A DNA stretch of 22,375 bases from CAYVQU01 sp964453155 (GTDB taxonomy: Bacteria; Chloroflexota; Anaerolineae; Anaerolineales; UBA11858), in NCBI GenBank assembly GCA_964453155.1, contig CAYVQU010000082.1, positions 1 through 22,375 of the forward strand. Direction: 5' to 3'. Below the pieces are notes generated by a model, which ran no database searches, was not told where the DNA came from, and saw only the letters and a program-made list of their open reading frames with translations. Position 1 is the first letter of the stretch. Every line of letters starts with the position of its first letter. A program made the translations under genes and the position numbers. Of the stretch, positions 14,486 through 20,666 are shown piece after piece.

Positions 14486-14516
14486 TTGACATCAAAATGA
14501 AGATTTGAGATAAAAT
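14486..14516 (+). promoter_or_regulatory. Promoter of the 344-aa membrane protein gene
   Basis: TTGACA (14486-14491) is followed by GATAAAAT (14509-14516), which gives a -10 at 17 or 19 bp spacing. Transcription would begin at or within a few bases of the ATG at 14523. No useful Shine-Dalgarno is present, so a leaderless message is likely. Confidence 0.5.
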
Positions 14517-14522
14517 TAGGAC

Positions 14523-15557
14523 ATGGGTATAAAAAAAGGCAGGGAAAAATTTCAAAATCCAATAATAATTGGGGGCTTGTTTTTATTAGTCGGTTTAGTT
14601 TTTGGGTTAGTCTATAGTTATCTAATTGATCCAGTAGAGTGGATTAATGTTCCTTTTGAGCAAACGAGAGAAGACATTCAAGAAGATTATCTGCGAATGG
14701 CTCTTGATCAATATACCTATACATACGACTCCCTAAAATTACAGGATCGATGGGGAAATTTAGGGGCTGCAGGTCCAGCAATTTTGGCTCAAGTGATAGC
14801 GAATCCAGGAAATCAAACCCCCGATTCTATCGCTCATTTGCAAAAAACTGTTTTTGAAAAGAACGCTATCCCTTCTTCTGAATGTTTGGCTGTTGCAAAT
14901 GAACCGACTAGAAATGTTGGAAGTAGTAATTTTTGTATCTATTTATGGGTGATTACTATCCTTTGTGGGGGAGTATTAGTTTATCATCTCAATAACAAAA
15001 TCAATCACATATCTCAGCCCCATTTTACCTACGACACTCAAATCAAAGCGGTAACTCAACTACAAAACAAAAAATCTCGCACTGAAACTCCTACAATATC
15101 CAAGAAAACAATTGAAAAGAAAGTATCTCCTCACTCGACATTCCTGGCCAGTTACCAACTAGGAGATGATCTTTACCGAGAGAGTTTTTCGATAGAAACT
15201 ACGCCAGGAGAATTCCTAGGAGAATGTGGGATTGATGTAGCTCATGTAATCAATGATGGCCCACCTAAACAGATTTCAGCATTTGATATTTGGCTATTTG
15301 ATAAAAATGAGATCGAAACCAAGTCTATAGTATTGGTGACCGATATTTCATATCAAAATGATGAAACTCGATCACGATTGTCAACTATAGGTAAACCGTT
15401 CAAGATTGAAGTTGGAAAGAAATACAAACTTCATACAAACAATATCTTACTCGAAATTAGAATATTAGATGTTTTTTATGATTGTTTTACTGAAGTAGCA
15501 TCTAATTGTATCGAACGTTTAGTAGTGGAGTTTGCTGTATGGACCAACGATCAATAA
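14523..15557 (+). CDS. Chloroflexi-type membrane protein of unknown function
   Basis: The 344-residue product has one TM helix near the N-terminus (about 14-34, IIIGGLFLLVGLVFGLVYSYL). About 100 residues follow, presumably outside the membrane and beginning DPVEWINVP. A second TM helix (about 138-156) leads to a C-terminal domain (about 203-344) with YRESFSIETTPGEFLGECG and AFDIWLFDKNEI. I recall very similar N- and C-terminal segments in hypothetical proteins spread through Chloroflexi genomes, where their role is unknown. It is the rightmost gene of element 1 and has its own promoter. It is the best cargo candidate, probably acquired from or adapted to a Chloroflexi host. Confidence 0.75.
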   Translation: MGIKKGREKFQNPIIIGGLFLLVGLVFGLVYSYLIDPVEWINVPFEQTREDIQEDYLRMALDQYTYTYDSLKLQDRWGNLGAAGPAILAQVIANPGNQTPDSIAHLQKTVFEKNAIPSSECLAVANEPTRNVGSSNFCIYLWVITILCGGVLVYHLNNKINHISQPHFTYDTQIKAVTQLQNKKSRTETPTISKKTIEKKVSPHSTFLASYQLGDDLYRESFSIETTPGEFLGECGIDVAHVINDGPPKQISAFDIWLFDKNEIETKSIVLVTDISYQNDETRSRLSTIGKPFKIEVGKKYKLHTNNILLEIRILDVFYDCFTEVASNCIERLVVEFAVWTNDQ

Positions 15558-15587
15558 GTCTTTATCCCAATCTTTCCCTTTTTAATT

Positions 15588-15605
15588 TGGTGCAATACTG
15601 GTGCA
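15588..15605. promoter_or_regulatory. Right-end integrase arm-type sites of element 1 (candidate)
   Basis: TGGTGCA occurs at 15588-15594 and 15599-15605, 11 bp apart, in the context TTGGTGCAATACTGGTGCA. It differs at one position from the left-end pair (10410-10428). It lies about 95 bp before the middle att copy. Confidence 0.55.
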
Positions 15606-15700
15606 AAAATAATCTATTCAAACTCTTTCAGTAAAATATTCTGATCTCATCTTCTTGAGTAAATTCTTTAGTATCTCAATTGTTATCCCCATCCAGAGCA

Positions 15701-15746
15701 ACTCTTAATCGTTAGGTTGTAGGTTCGAGTCCTACCGGGATCACAC
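15701..15746 (+). repeat. Middle att site (attR of element 1, attL of element 2)
   Basis: The 46 bases are identical to 10255-10300. The tRNA 5' half is absent, so this is not a gene. The sequence to its left (AGAGCA directly joined to ACTCTT) resembles the tRNA with four bases missing, which marks where tRNA identity breaks down. Confidence 0.88.
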
Positions 15747-15770
15747 AAACCCCCATATGTGGGGTTTTTT
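15747..15770 (+). terminator. Terminator beside the middle att, carried by element 2
   Basis: AAACCCC and GGGGTTT form a 7-bp stem around CATATGT, followed by a T-run. It differs from the terminators beside the other two att copies. It would have served the tRNA when element 2 was directly next to it. Confidence 0.75.
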
Positions 15771-15831
15771 CTTTAAATCTCCACCAAATACAGGGGTATA
15801 TTGACACTTTCATTGACTGGGATAGTCTATC

Positions 15832-15849
15832 GGGTGCAGTTTGGGTGCA
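15832..15849. promoter_or_regulatory. Left-end arm-type sites of element 2 (candidate)
   Basis: GGGTGCA occurs at 15832-15838 and 15843-15849, again 11 bp apart, in the context CGGGTGCAGTTTGGGTGCAA. The same arrangement appears at the right end of element 2. The GGGTGCA form distinguishes it from the TGGTGCA pairs of element 1. Confidence 0.5.
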
Positions 15850-16040
15850 ACGGGAGTGAGTGTGCGTCGTCGAAAAAGATCGGTCTCTTGGGGTGGACTA
15901 CAGTCTGTCTAATGCGCTGGAGATCAAAGTTTATTTGATACTCAATTTCCCACTCATATTCTGGTAAATGCGCAACTTCAGATGAAAACGAAAAGCCACC
16001 TAACCAATGGACGGGGGAAAACCTATCTGGTTTATTGGGA

Positions 16041-16364
16041 TTAGCCAACTACGGCTGAAATCTCTTGCTTTAAATGATCTAAATCACGTTGGAGAATTTC
16101 CCACACGATTTGAAGTTTTACTTGATCATAGCCATGCACAATGATATTTCTAGTTCCAATCATGGATGACCATGGGATGGTGTAATGCTTTTCTTGGAAT
16201 TCGTCAGAAATCTGGTTTGCCGCCTCTCCAATGATGATCAAATTGTAGAGAATAGCATCCTGTGTTTTGTGATCGGCAACCAGTTCGTCGTAACTAGAAA
16301 CTCCATACGATTTAATCGCTTCGATAGCAGCTAGAATATCTTTCAGTCTATGTTGGTCTTTCAT
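16041..16364 (-). CDS. hepT: HepT-type HEPN toxin
   Basis: The 107-residue protein is a HEPN-fold ribonuclease toxin (DUF86 group). The diagnostic Rx4HxY motif is intact as RNIIVHGY, with Arg72, His77 and Tyr79. IIIGEAANQIS at about 43-53 is the usual family helix. Known HepT toxins cleave RNA as dimers and are silenced by MntA, which attaches AMP to the tyrosine of this motif. The ATG overlaps the mntA stop codon as ATGA, so the pair is translationally coupled. In this element it may stabilise the integrated DNA or defend the host. Neither is shown by sequence. Confidence 0.9.
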   Translation of the reverse strand: MKDQHRLKDILAAIEAIKSYGVSSYDELVADHKTQDAILYNLIIIGEAANQISDEFQEKHYTIPWSSMIGTRNIIVHGYDQVKLQIVWEILQRDLDHLKQEISAVVG

Positions 16365-16660
16365 AAAGCAACGGCCTCAGCTTGCACCGCCTGTACAAAG
16401 GATCGATCTTCAACATGGGGAAGCGTAAACGATGGGATCACATCAGTTTGAATGCCCAACAATTTTTGGGTTTCAAACTGAAATGCTCCAATCCCAAATA
16501 CGGAAGCGCCAGTTTCTAACTCGACCAAAAAATCAATATCACTGGTAGCCTGACTTTCCCCGCGCGCCACTGAGCCAAACACATAAACTTTCCGAATGCC
16601 ATGTTTAGCTGCAATTTGATATAGTTGGTTCCTGATTTTTTGGATATCTTCTAATTTCAT
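16361..16660 (-). CDS. mntA: MntA-type nucleotidyltransferase antitoxin
   Basis: The 99-residue minimal nucleotidyltransferase has a complete active site: GS at 29-30 followed by ten residues and Asp41-x-Asp43 (SDIDFLVE), with Asp73 as the probable third acid. Known MntA antitoxins AMPylate the HepT Rx4HxY tyrosine. Of two adjacent ATGs, I chose the second (16660) because GAGG lies 5 bases before it; the first (16663) is only 2 bases from it. The frame extends further upstream, to within the IS end, but that extension is not conserved-looking. A TATAAT on the minus strand (16676-16681) could give a very short leader. The IS lies about 100 bp upstream. Confidence 0.9.
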   Translation of the reverse strand: MKLEDIQKIRNQLYQIAAKHGIRKVYVFGSVARGESQATSDIDFLVELETGASVFGIGAFQFETQKLLGIQTDVIPSFTLPHVEDRSFVQAVQAEAVAL

Positions 16661-16764
16661 CATAACCTCATCAGAATTATAATGCAAAATAATCTTTTCT
16701 GAGTTCCATAATTTGTTATTTCTTAAGCTAAACAGTGGCAAACCTAAAACGGGGATTTGCTTAG

Positions 16765-18689
16765 CGTAAGTATTGTGCAATTGGCGACGAAATCATAAAA
16801 AATCGCCAAAAATAAAAGTGGAACCTTAACAAACTGCTCAAATGTGGCAAGCTGATAGCGATACAAAACAACGAGGTCGCTATGAGCCAAACCCAAACAA
16901 CACCTGAAAAATCCGAACAACTCACGCCGCATGCCATGTTGGTAGTCTGGGGCTTGTATGCCCGGCGAATTGGCTTGGTGAACGCAATAGAACAAGTCAA
17001 ACTGCGCCAAAAAACACGCACCCACCGGCCGCAGACAAAAGTACTGGAATTCTTGGTAGCCATCTTGGCTGGGTTGCCGCATCTGCAAGACATCAGCCGA
17101 TCAGCGCATCCGCTCGATCAAGACCACATGTTGGCAGAAGCGTGGGGGCAAGGAGCCTGGGCTGACTACAGTGGGATCAGTCGCACATTGAAACAGCTCA
17201 ACGCTGAAGAAACCACAGAGATCATCAGGGCCTTGAATAATATCAGCCAACCGTTTATCGACCAGGAAGTAGAGCTTGCTCTGCGGAGAGATGGCGAATT
17301 GGTCTATGATGTTGATCTCACCGGGCGACCGGTATCCAGTACCAGCACGAGTTATCCTGATGCGGCTTTTGGCTATATGGGCGATACGATTAGCCTGGGG
17401 TATCAAGCTGCCTTGGTGAGTTTCCATAGCCCAACCTTTGGCCGCCTGTGGCTAGTCAATCAACTCCATCCAGGTGATACGGTTAGCATGACTGAAGCCC
17501 AAGCCTTGGTCATTGCTGCTGAAAACAGCACTGGGCGCCGACCAAGACGACGAACGGATTTGTTAGCATCCCGTTTGGCGCAAGCCAAAGCAGCCTGGGA
17601 AACCATTCAGCAAAAACGTGACTGCAGTTTCGATCAACTTCGGGATGCTGAGTTGGCAATCAAAGCTACCGCCCGCCTGTCAGCTGAATGGGAACACACG
17701 GTCAAGATCTTGACTGCTGATTACGAGCGAGAAAACCGCCAGCCGACCGCTCACTGTCAACTTGTGCGCGCCAAGCGAAAGGTAGCGACTTATGCCAGAC
17801 GTCTGCCGCGCTGCCAAAAGACAGCAGGCATCGCTGAGCGACGTTTGACCCGACATGAAGCCCAATCGGCTGAAGCCAAGGCGCTGGTTGACCGTTTAGC
17901 GGCTCGTTACCAGCAATTTTTGGCTGACAATCAGGCTAACCCCAATCCCATTCGGGCTACTTTTCGACTAGACGGTGGTTTCGCCAGTCGAGAAAACATC
18001 GCCTGGTTGATTGAGATGGGTTATGACATTTACATTCGTGGGCGCAGCACAACCGTGCGGGACGCCTTGAGCGCAGCAGTCACTCCACAGACGAAATGGG
18101 AACGGGTTGGTGGTAACGCCTCTTTGACAGCTTGGGCCAACACCACCGTCGATGATTATTTTGCCTATCCAATGAATGTCGCTTTGGCAAACTACCAGAC
18201 TGGTAACTCAGTTCGTCGGGCTGTTTTGTTACATTATGGCCAGCAGGAGGTCACCGCAGATTTGAACGCTTGGTTCCATCGGTATAACGGCCGTCAAACC
18301 ATCGAAGCGGGCATCAAGGAAGGCAAGAATGTCTTCCAGATGCACCATCTCAAAGTCCGTTCGCCCCATGCTTTGCTTTTACAGGAGCACATGGCCTGTT
18401 TTGCCGCCAATTTTGTGCGCTTGGTCGCATTCTGGTTGACGACAGAGGTCCAACCGACCACAATCCCGACGAACTCCGTCAAACAGATGGTTCAAGTCGG
18501 TGCACATACATCCGCTTGGGTTTGTCGTCAGAATGATGTTTGGTTATTAAGGTTCACCGAGCAGAGTTGTTATGCAGGGCATTCCCTGCGTATCGGAAGC
18601 GGTGTTATTCAGTTGCCTCTTCCGCTTTTCAAATCCGTTTATTTTTCGCATTTTTGAGCCTTTTGGGCTCTGATTGCACAATACTTACG
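16765..18689 (+). mobile_element. Complete insertion sequence, IS4 superfamily (IS1380-like?)
   Basis: Perfect 17-bp inverted ends bound 1925 bp: CGTAAGTATTGTGCAAT at 16765-16781 and its complement at 18673-18689. One intact transposase gene fills it. The flanks are TTAG (16761-16764) and TTAA (18690-18693), a possible 4-bp target duplication with one difference. A subterminal inverted pair, TTGGCGA (16781-16787) and TCGCCAA (16803-16809), lies inside the left end. Confidence 0.85.
16882..18657 (+). CDS. DDE transposase of the IS (IS4 superfamily)
   Basis: The 591-residue protein catalyses cut-and-paste transposition. The candidate DDE triad is Asp145 (YDVDLTGRP), Asp364 (FRLDGGFAS) and Glu475. 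Glu475 lies in a textbook Y(2)R(3)E(6)K signature (Tyr468, Arg471, Glu475, Lys482) typical of IS4-superfamily enzymes. The second Asp is followed by ENIAWLIEMGYDIYIRG, as in IS1380-type proteins. A charged helical insertion, at about residues 215-345, lies between the two Asp blocks. The frame is uninterrupted, so the IS may be active. The precise IS family is unsure. It starts at the ATG at 16882, with GAGG about 8 bases upstream. Confidence 0.88.
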   Translation: MSQTQTTPEKSEQLTPHAMLVVWGLYARRIGLVNAIEQVKLRQKTRTHRPQTKVLEFLVAILAGLPHLQDISRSAHPLDQDHMLAEAWGQGAWADYSGISRTLKQLNAEETTEIIRALNNISQPFIDQEVELALRRDGELVYDVDLTGRPVSSTSTSYPDAAFGYMGDTISLGYQAALVSFHSPTFGRLWLVNQLHPGDTVSMTEAQALVIAAENSTGRRPRRRTDLLASRLAQAKAAWETIQQKRDCSFDQLRDAELAIKATARLSAEWEHTVKILTADYERENRQPTAHCQLVRAKRKVATYARRLPRCQKTAGIAERRLTRHEAQSAEAKALVDRLAARYQQFLADNQANPNPIRATFRLDGGFASRENIAWLIEMGYDIYIRGRSTTVRDALSAAVTPQTKWERVGGNASLTAWANTTVDDYFAYPMNVALANYQTGNSVRRAVLLHYGQQEVTADLNAWFHRYNGRQTIEAGIKEGKNVFQMHHLKVRSPHALLLQEHMACFAANFVRLVAFWLTTEVQPTTIPTNSVKQMVQVGAHTSAWVCRQNDVWLLRFTEQSCYAGHSLRIGSGVIQLPLPLFKSVYFSHF

Positions 18690-19017
18690 TTAATTTCTTG
18701 GATTACTGCGCAGGAGACAAATTCCACCGAATGGATTTTCCGAAACCGGTGTTTAGAAACTTGCTTAGTGTTTTTAAATTTGCCGCTTGATCCCTTTGCA
18801 AGTGCTTTTTCAGATTTTTGGGATAATCTCATGAACCTGGCGACATTTGGGCCCACCAAATGGGTGGGCAGATCACACCAACCATTGAGTTGCAATTCGG
18901 GATTCGCTCAAAATGCCGCTGAAGCACCCATTGACTGATCCCAGAAACGGCCTTCATCATCGTGTTTAATTTGTTCTGGTCACCTCAATAAGCAGAGCAG
19001 ATGAAAATCGCCTTTCC

Positions 19018-19035
19018 GGGTGCAGTTAGGGTGTA
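19018..19035. promoter_or_regulatory. Right-end arm-type sites of element 2 (candidate)
   Basis: GGGTGCA (19018-19024) and GGGTGTA (19029-19035) are 11 bp apart in the context CGGGTGCAGTTAGGGTGTAA. This differs at two positions from the left-end pair at 15831-15850. It lies about 105 bp before attR, matching the spacing at the right end of element 1. Confidence 0.5.
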
Positions 19036-19139
19036 ATCAATAGAAACAATAGATAATATTGATCATTTTTTCCCCAGTTCGCTAGAGAATGTGAACATAA
19101 TAGACATAATTTTCTCCTATAAAACATTAAAAATCGAAT

Positions 19140-19175
19140 GTTAGGTTGTAGGTTCGAGTCCTACCGGGATTACAC
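19140..19175 (+). repeat. attR of element 2 (displaced native tRNA-Lys 3' end)
   Basis: The 36 bases match the tRNA-Lys 3' end (10265-10300) with one mismatch, T for C at 19171. That base would weaken the first acceptor pair. This is the original chromosomal 3' end, pushed 9 kb from its 5' half by the two insertions. Confidence 0.85.
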
Positions 19176-19176
19176 G

Positions 19177-19203
19177 AAACCACCCAAAGGTGGGTGGTTT
19201 TTT
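19177..19203 (+). terminator. Original tRNA-Lys terminator, now displaced
   Basis: AAACCACCC and GGGTGGTTT form a perfect 9-bp stem with a 6-base loop and a T-run, directly after attR. By the logic of tRNA integration this is the native terminator of the locus. Confidence 0.8.
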
Positions 19204-19235
19204 GTTACTTGGTATTAAGTCGCAAATTTCTGTTT

Positions 19236-19266
19236 TTGACACTCCGTAAGGACTTAGTTCTTAAAT
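19236..19266 (+). promoter_or_regulatory. Candidate promoter of the glycosyltransferase genes
   Basis: TTGACA (19236-19241) is followed, after 19 bp, by TTAAAT (19261-19266). TAAGAT at 19272 is an alternative -10. The spacing is long, so the call is tentative. Confidence 0.35.
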
Positions 19267-19305
19267 CCTGGTAAGATGAAATCTGAAACCAACATCTAGC
19301 AGCTA

Positions 19306-19980
19306 ATGAAAACCAGCATAATTATCCCCACCTATAACGAAGCCGAGAGCATTGCCTATGTCATTGGGAAAATTCCAGACAGAGCGCGCTATGAGATTTT
19401 GGTGGTCGATGGTGGGTCTGGGGACGAAACTGTTGCGTTGGCCAGTGCGAGTGGGGCCCAGGTAATTTCTGAACCTCGGCGAGGTTACGGCCAAGCCTGT
19501 ATGACCGGTCTTATGCAATCAACTGGGGAGATAGTTGTTTTCCTGGACGCCGATGGGGCTGATGATCCGACTCAAATTCCCGAATTGATTGCGCCCCTGG
19601 AGCAAAATCAAGCTGATATGGTTTTGGGTTCCCGCCTGGCTGGAAAAATCCATTCAGGGGCGATGCCCTGGCATCAACATTTTGGGAACTGGTTCTCGGC
19701 CGGGTTAATTCGGTTATTGTACCGATTACCCGTCACCGATCTCAGCCCCTTTCGGGCCGTAAGGCGAGATAAATTGTTGGCCCTGGGAATGACGGAAATG
19801 ACCTATGGTTGGCCCACCGAAATGATTGCCAAAGCTGCCCGTAAGTCCTGGCGAACTGTTGAAATTCCGGTTAATTATTTTCCGCGCTACGGGGGTGAAT
19901 CCAAAATTAGCGGTACCGTCCGGGGGACAATTTTGGCAACCTATTATATTTTGTCAACGATTTTGAAATATGCTTTTTGA
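19306..19980 (+). CDS. Family 2 glycosyltransferase (DPM1/DPG-synthase-like)
   Basis: The 224-residue GT-A enzyme probably moves a sugar from a nucleotide donor to a polyprenyl phosphate on the inner face of the membrane. IIIPTYNEAESI opens the Rossmann-like fold, ILVVDGGSGDET (Asp35) binds the nucleotide, and the DxD metal motif is Asp81-Ala-Asp83 in VFLDADGADD. The late segment FPRYGGESKISGT is typical of the DPM1-like group. No TM domain follows the catalytic domain. It is the first gene of a close three-gene run; the next starts 20 bp downstream. The last gene encodes a membrane glycosyltransferase of the type that uses lipid-linked donors. Confidence 0.9.
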   Translation: MKTSIIIPTYNEAESIAYVIGKIPDRARYEILVVDGGSGDETVALASASGAQVISEPRRGYGQACMTGLMQSTGEIVVFLDADGADDPTQIPELIAPLEQNQADMVLGSRLAGKIHSGAMPWHQHFGNWFSAGLIRLLYRLPVTDLSPFRAVRRDKLLALGMTEMTYGWPTEMIAKAARKSWRTVEIPVNYFPRYGGESKISGTVRGTILATYYILSTILKYAF

Positions 19981-20000
19981 TCGAATGGTATCCTTGAAAT

Positions 20001-20666
20001 ATGAACTCAACTGCCCTCATCATCATGGCCAAAGAACCCCAAGTGGGGTCAACCAAGACCCGCTTGTGTCCGCCGTTGACTTTGGATGATGCGGCCAAAT
20101 TGTATGAAATGCTTTTATGGGACACGATTGAAATGGTCGCTAGAATCCCGGAGATTGATCTCATCATTGCAGTTACGCCACCCGAATCAATCGCCTATTT
20201 TCAGCAGATTTCTCCTGATGGCACCCGCTTCATCCCGGTTGATTGTGTCAATATCGGGGAGTGTCTGACCACGGTCCTCGATCAATTACTCGGGTTAGGT
20301 TATGACCGCGTGATGGCCCTCAACTCAGATGGGCCTTCCTTGCCACTTGGATACATTCAAAAAGCTGTCCGTGTTTTAGATCAACATGACCTGGTATTCG
20401 GTCCAGCCGAAGATGGGGGTTATTATTTGGTAGGCCTCAAAAAGTTGGAACCCGAGATTTTTGCAGATATCGAGTGGAGCACTGCCCAGGTCATGCCGCA
20501 AACTTTGCAGAAAGCGGCCCAACTAGGTTTATCCGTCCATTTGTTACCACCCTGGTACGATGTGGATACCGCGGCGGATGTCGAGCGCTTACGGGCGGAG
20601 TTAGCCACCTTGCCACCGGATAAATTGACCCACACCCGCCGGTTCTTAAGTCGATGGCAGCTGTAA
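20001..20666 (+). CDS. TIGR04282/DUF2064-type nucleotidyltransferase-like protein
   Basis: The 221-residue protein has a GT-A-like fold resembling CofC/MobA. LIIMAKEPQVGSTKTRLCPPLT near the N-terminus (Lys11, Thr18, Lys19, Arg21) is the family hallmark. ALNSDGPSLP then FGPAEDGGYYLVG hold the acidic residues. Members are annotated as arsenosugar-biosynthesis glycosyltransferases by association, but many occur in other glycan clusters. They may activate or transfer a sugar. The stop codon overlaps the start of the next gene by 13 bp, so the two are coupled. No arsenic gene is visible here, and I would not infer an arsenosugar pathway. Confidence 0.87.
   Translation: MNSTALIIMAKEPQVGSTKTRLCPPLTLDDAAKLYEMLLWDTIEMVARIPEIDLIIAVTPPESIAYFQQISPDGTRFIPVDCVNIGECLTTVLDQLLGLGYDRVMALNSDGPSLPLGYIQKAVRVLDQHDLVFGPAEDGGYYLVGLKKLEPEIFADIEWSTAQVMPQTLQKAAQLGLSVHLLPPWYDVDTAADVERLRAELATLPPDKLTHTRRFLSRWQL

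Larger units (their letters stand above)
10301..15746. mobile_element. Element 1: integrated mobilizable element with MOBT relaxase
   Basis: It is bounded by 46-bp identical att copies at tRNA-Lys and 15701-15746. Gene order from the left is int, two-TM protein and MOBT/Rep_trans protein (all minus); then oriT, a GC-rich structured segment and a ribbon-helix-helix candidate (minus); then the XRE regulator and a membrane protein (plus). Its AT-richness contrasts with the GC-richer chromosomal genes on both sides. There is no coupling ATPase or type IV secretion gene, so it fits an integrative mobilizable element that needs a helper. Identical att copies suggest it is the more recent of the two insertions. 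Confidence 0.82.
15747..16040. other. Left end of element 2, no convincing gene
   Basis: This 294-bp stretch holds the terminator, arm sites at 15832-15849, and a 73-codon minus-strand frame (15827-16048) that opens with TTG and overlaps the hepT end by 8 bp. Its product (Pro-, His- and aromatic-rich, ending HPNCTR) matches nothing I recognise, and the frame runs through the arm sites. I regard it as probably non-coding. Confidence 0.4.
15747..19175. mobile_element. Element 2: integrase-less element with toxin-antitoxin pair and IS
   Basis: It is bounded by att copies at 15701-15746 and 19140-19175, with its own arm-site pairs at both ends (15832-15849 and 19018-19035). It carries mntA/hepT and a complete IS, but no integrase, relaxase or regulator. 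It therefore fits a cis-mobilizable remnant that could excise only with an integrase in trans. The outer att copy is more diverged than the middle one, which suggests an older insertion. Confidence 0.75.
18690..19305. other. Right end of element 2 and attR region, no gene recognised
   Basis: No product looks genuine. A hairpin, GCCCACC/GGTGGGC (18851-18869), lacks a T-run. A minus-strand frame (to 18895) would join the frame upstream of mntA if the IS were removed, but its sequence does not resemble a protein. Arm sites (19018-19035), attR, a terminator and a promoter candidate follow. Confidence 0.5.

Noticed and set aside
15691..15746. Possible second tRNA-Lys gene
   Set aside because: Only the 3' part is present. 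There is no acceptor 5' strand or D arm, and the anticodon stem lacks its left side. It is an att copy.
10301..15746. Element 1 as a complete conjugative element or a prophage
   Set aside because: It has no coupling ATPase, VirB4-like gene, capsid, terminase or tail gene. Only integration, nicking/replication and regulation functions are visible.
15827..16048. 73-codon minus-strand frame after hepT
   Set aside because: It starts with TTG, has no ribosome site, overlaps the arm-site boxes and encodes nothing recognisable. A real small gene is not fully excluded.
18851..18869. GCCCACC/GGTGGGC hairpin as a terminator
   Set aside because: No T-run follows on either strand and no gene ends near it.
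18629..18895. Minus-strand 88-codon frame that would join the frame upstream of mntA if the IS were removed
   Set aside because: The in-frame join has a one-in-three chance of arising by accident. The sequence is not protein-like, and mntA has its own well-placed ribosome site.
18540..18938. Plus-strand 132-codon frame across the IS right end
   Set aside because: It overlaps the transposase C-terminus in another frame and crosses the IS boundary, with no recognisable domain.
19140..19175. Possible third tRNA-Lys gene
   Set aside because: Only the 3' part is present, so it is an att remnant of the displaced native gene.
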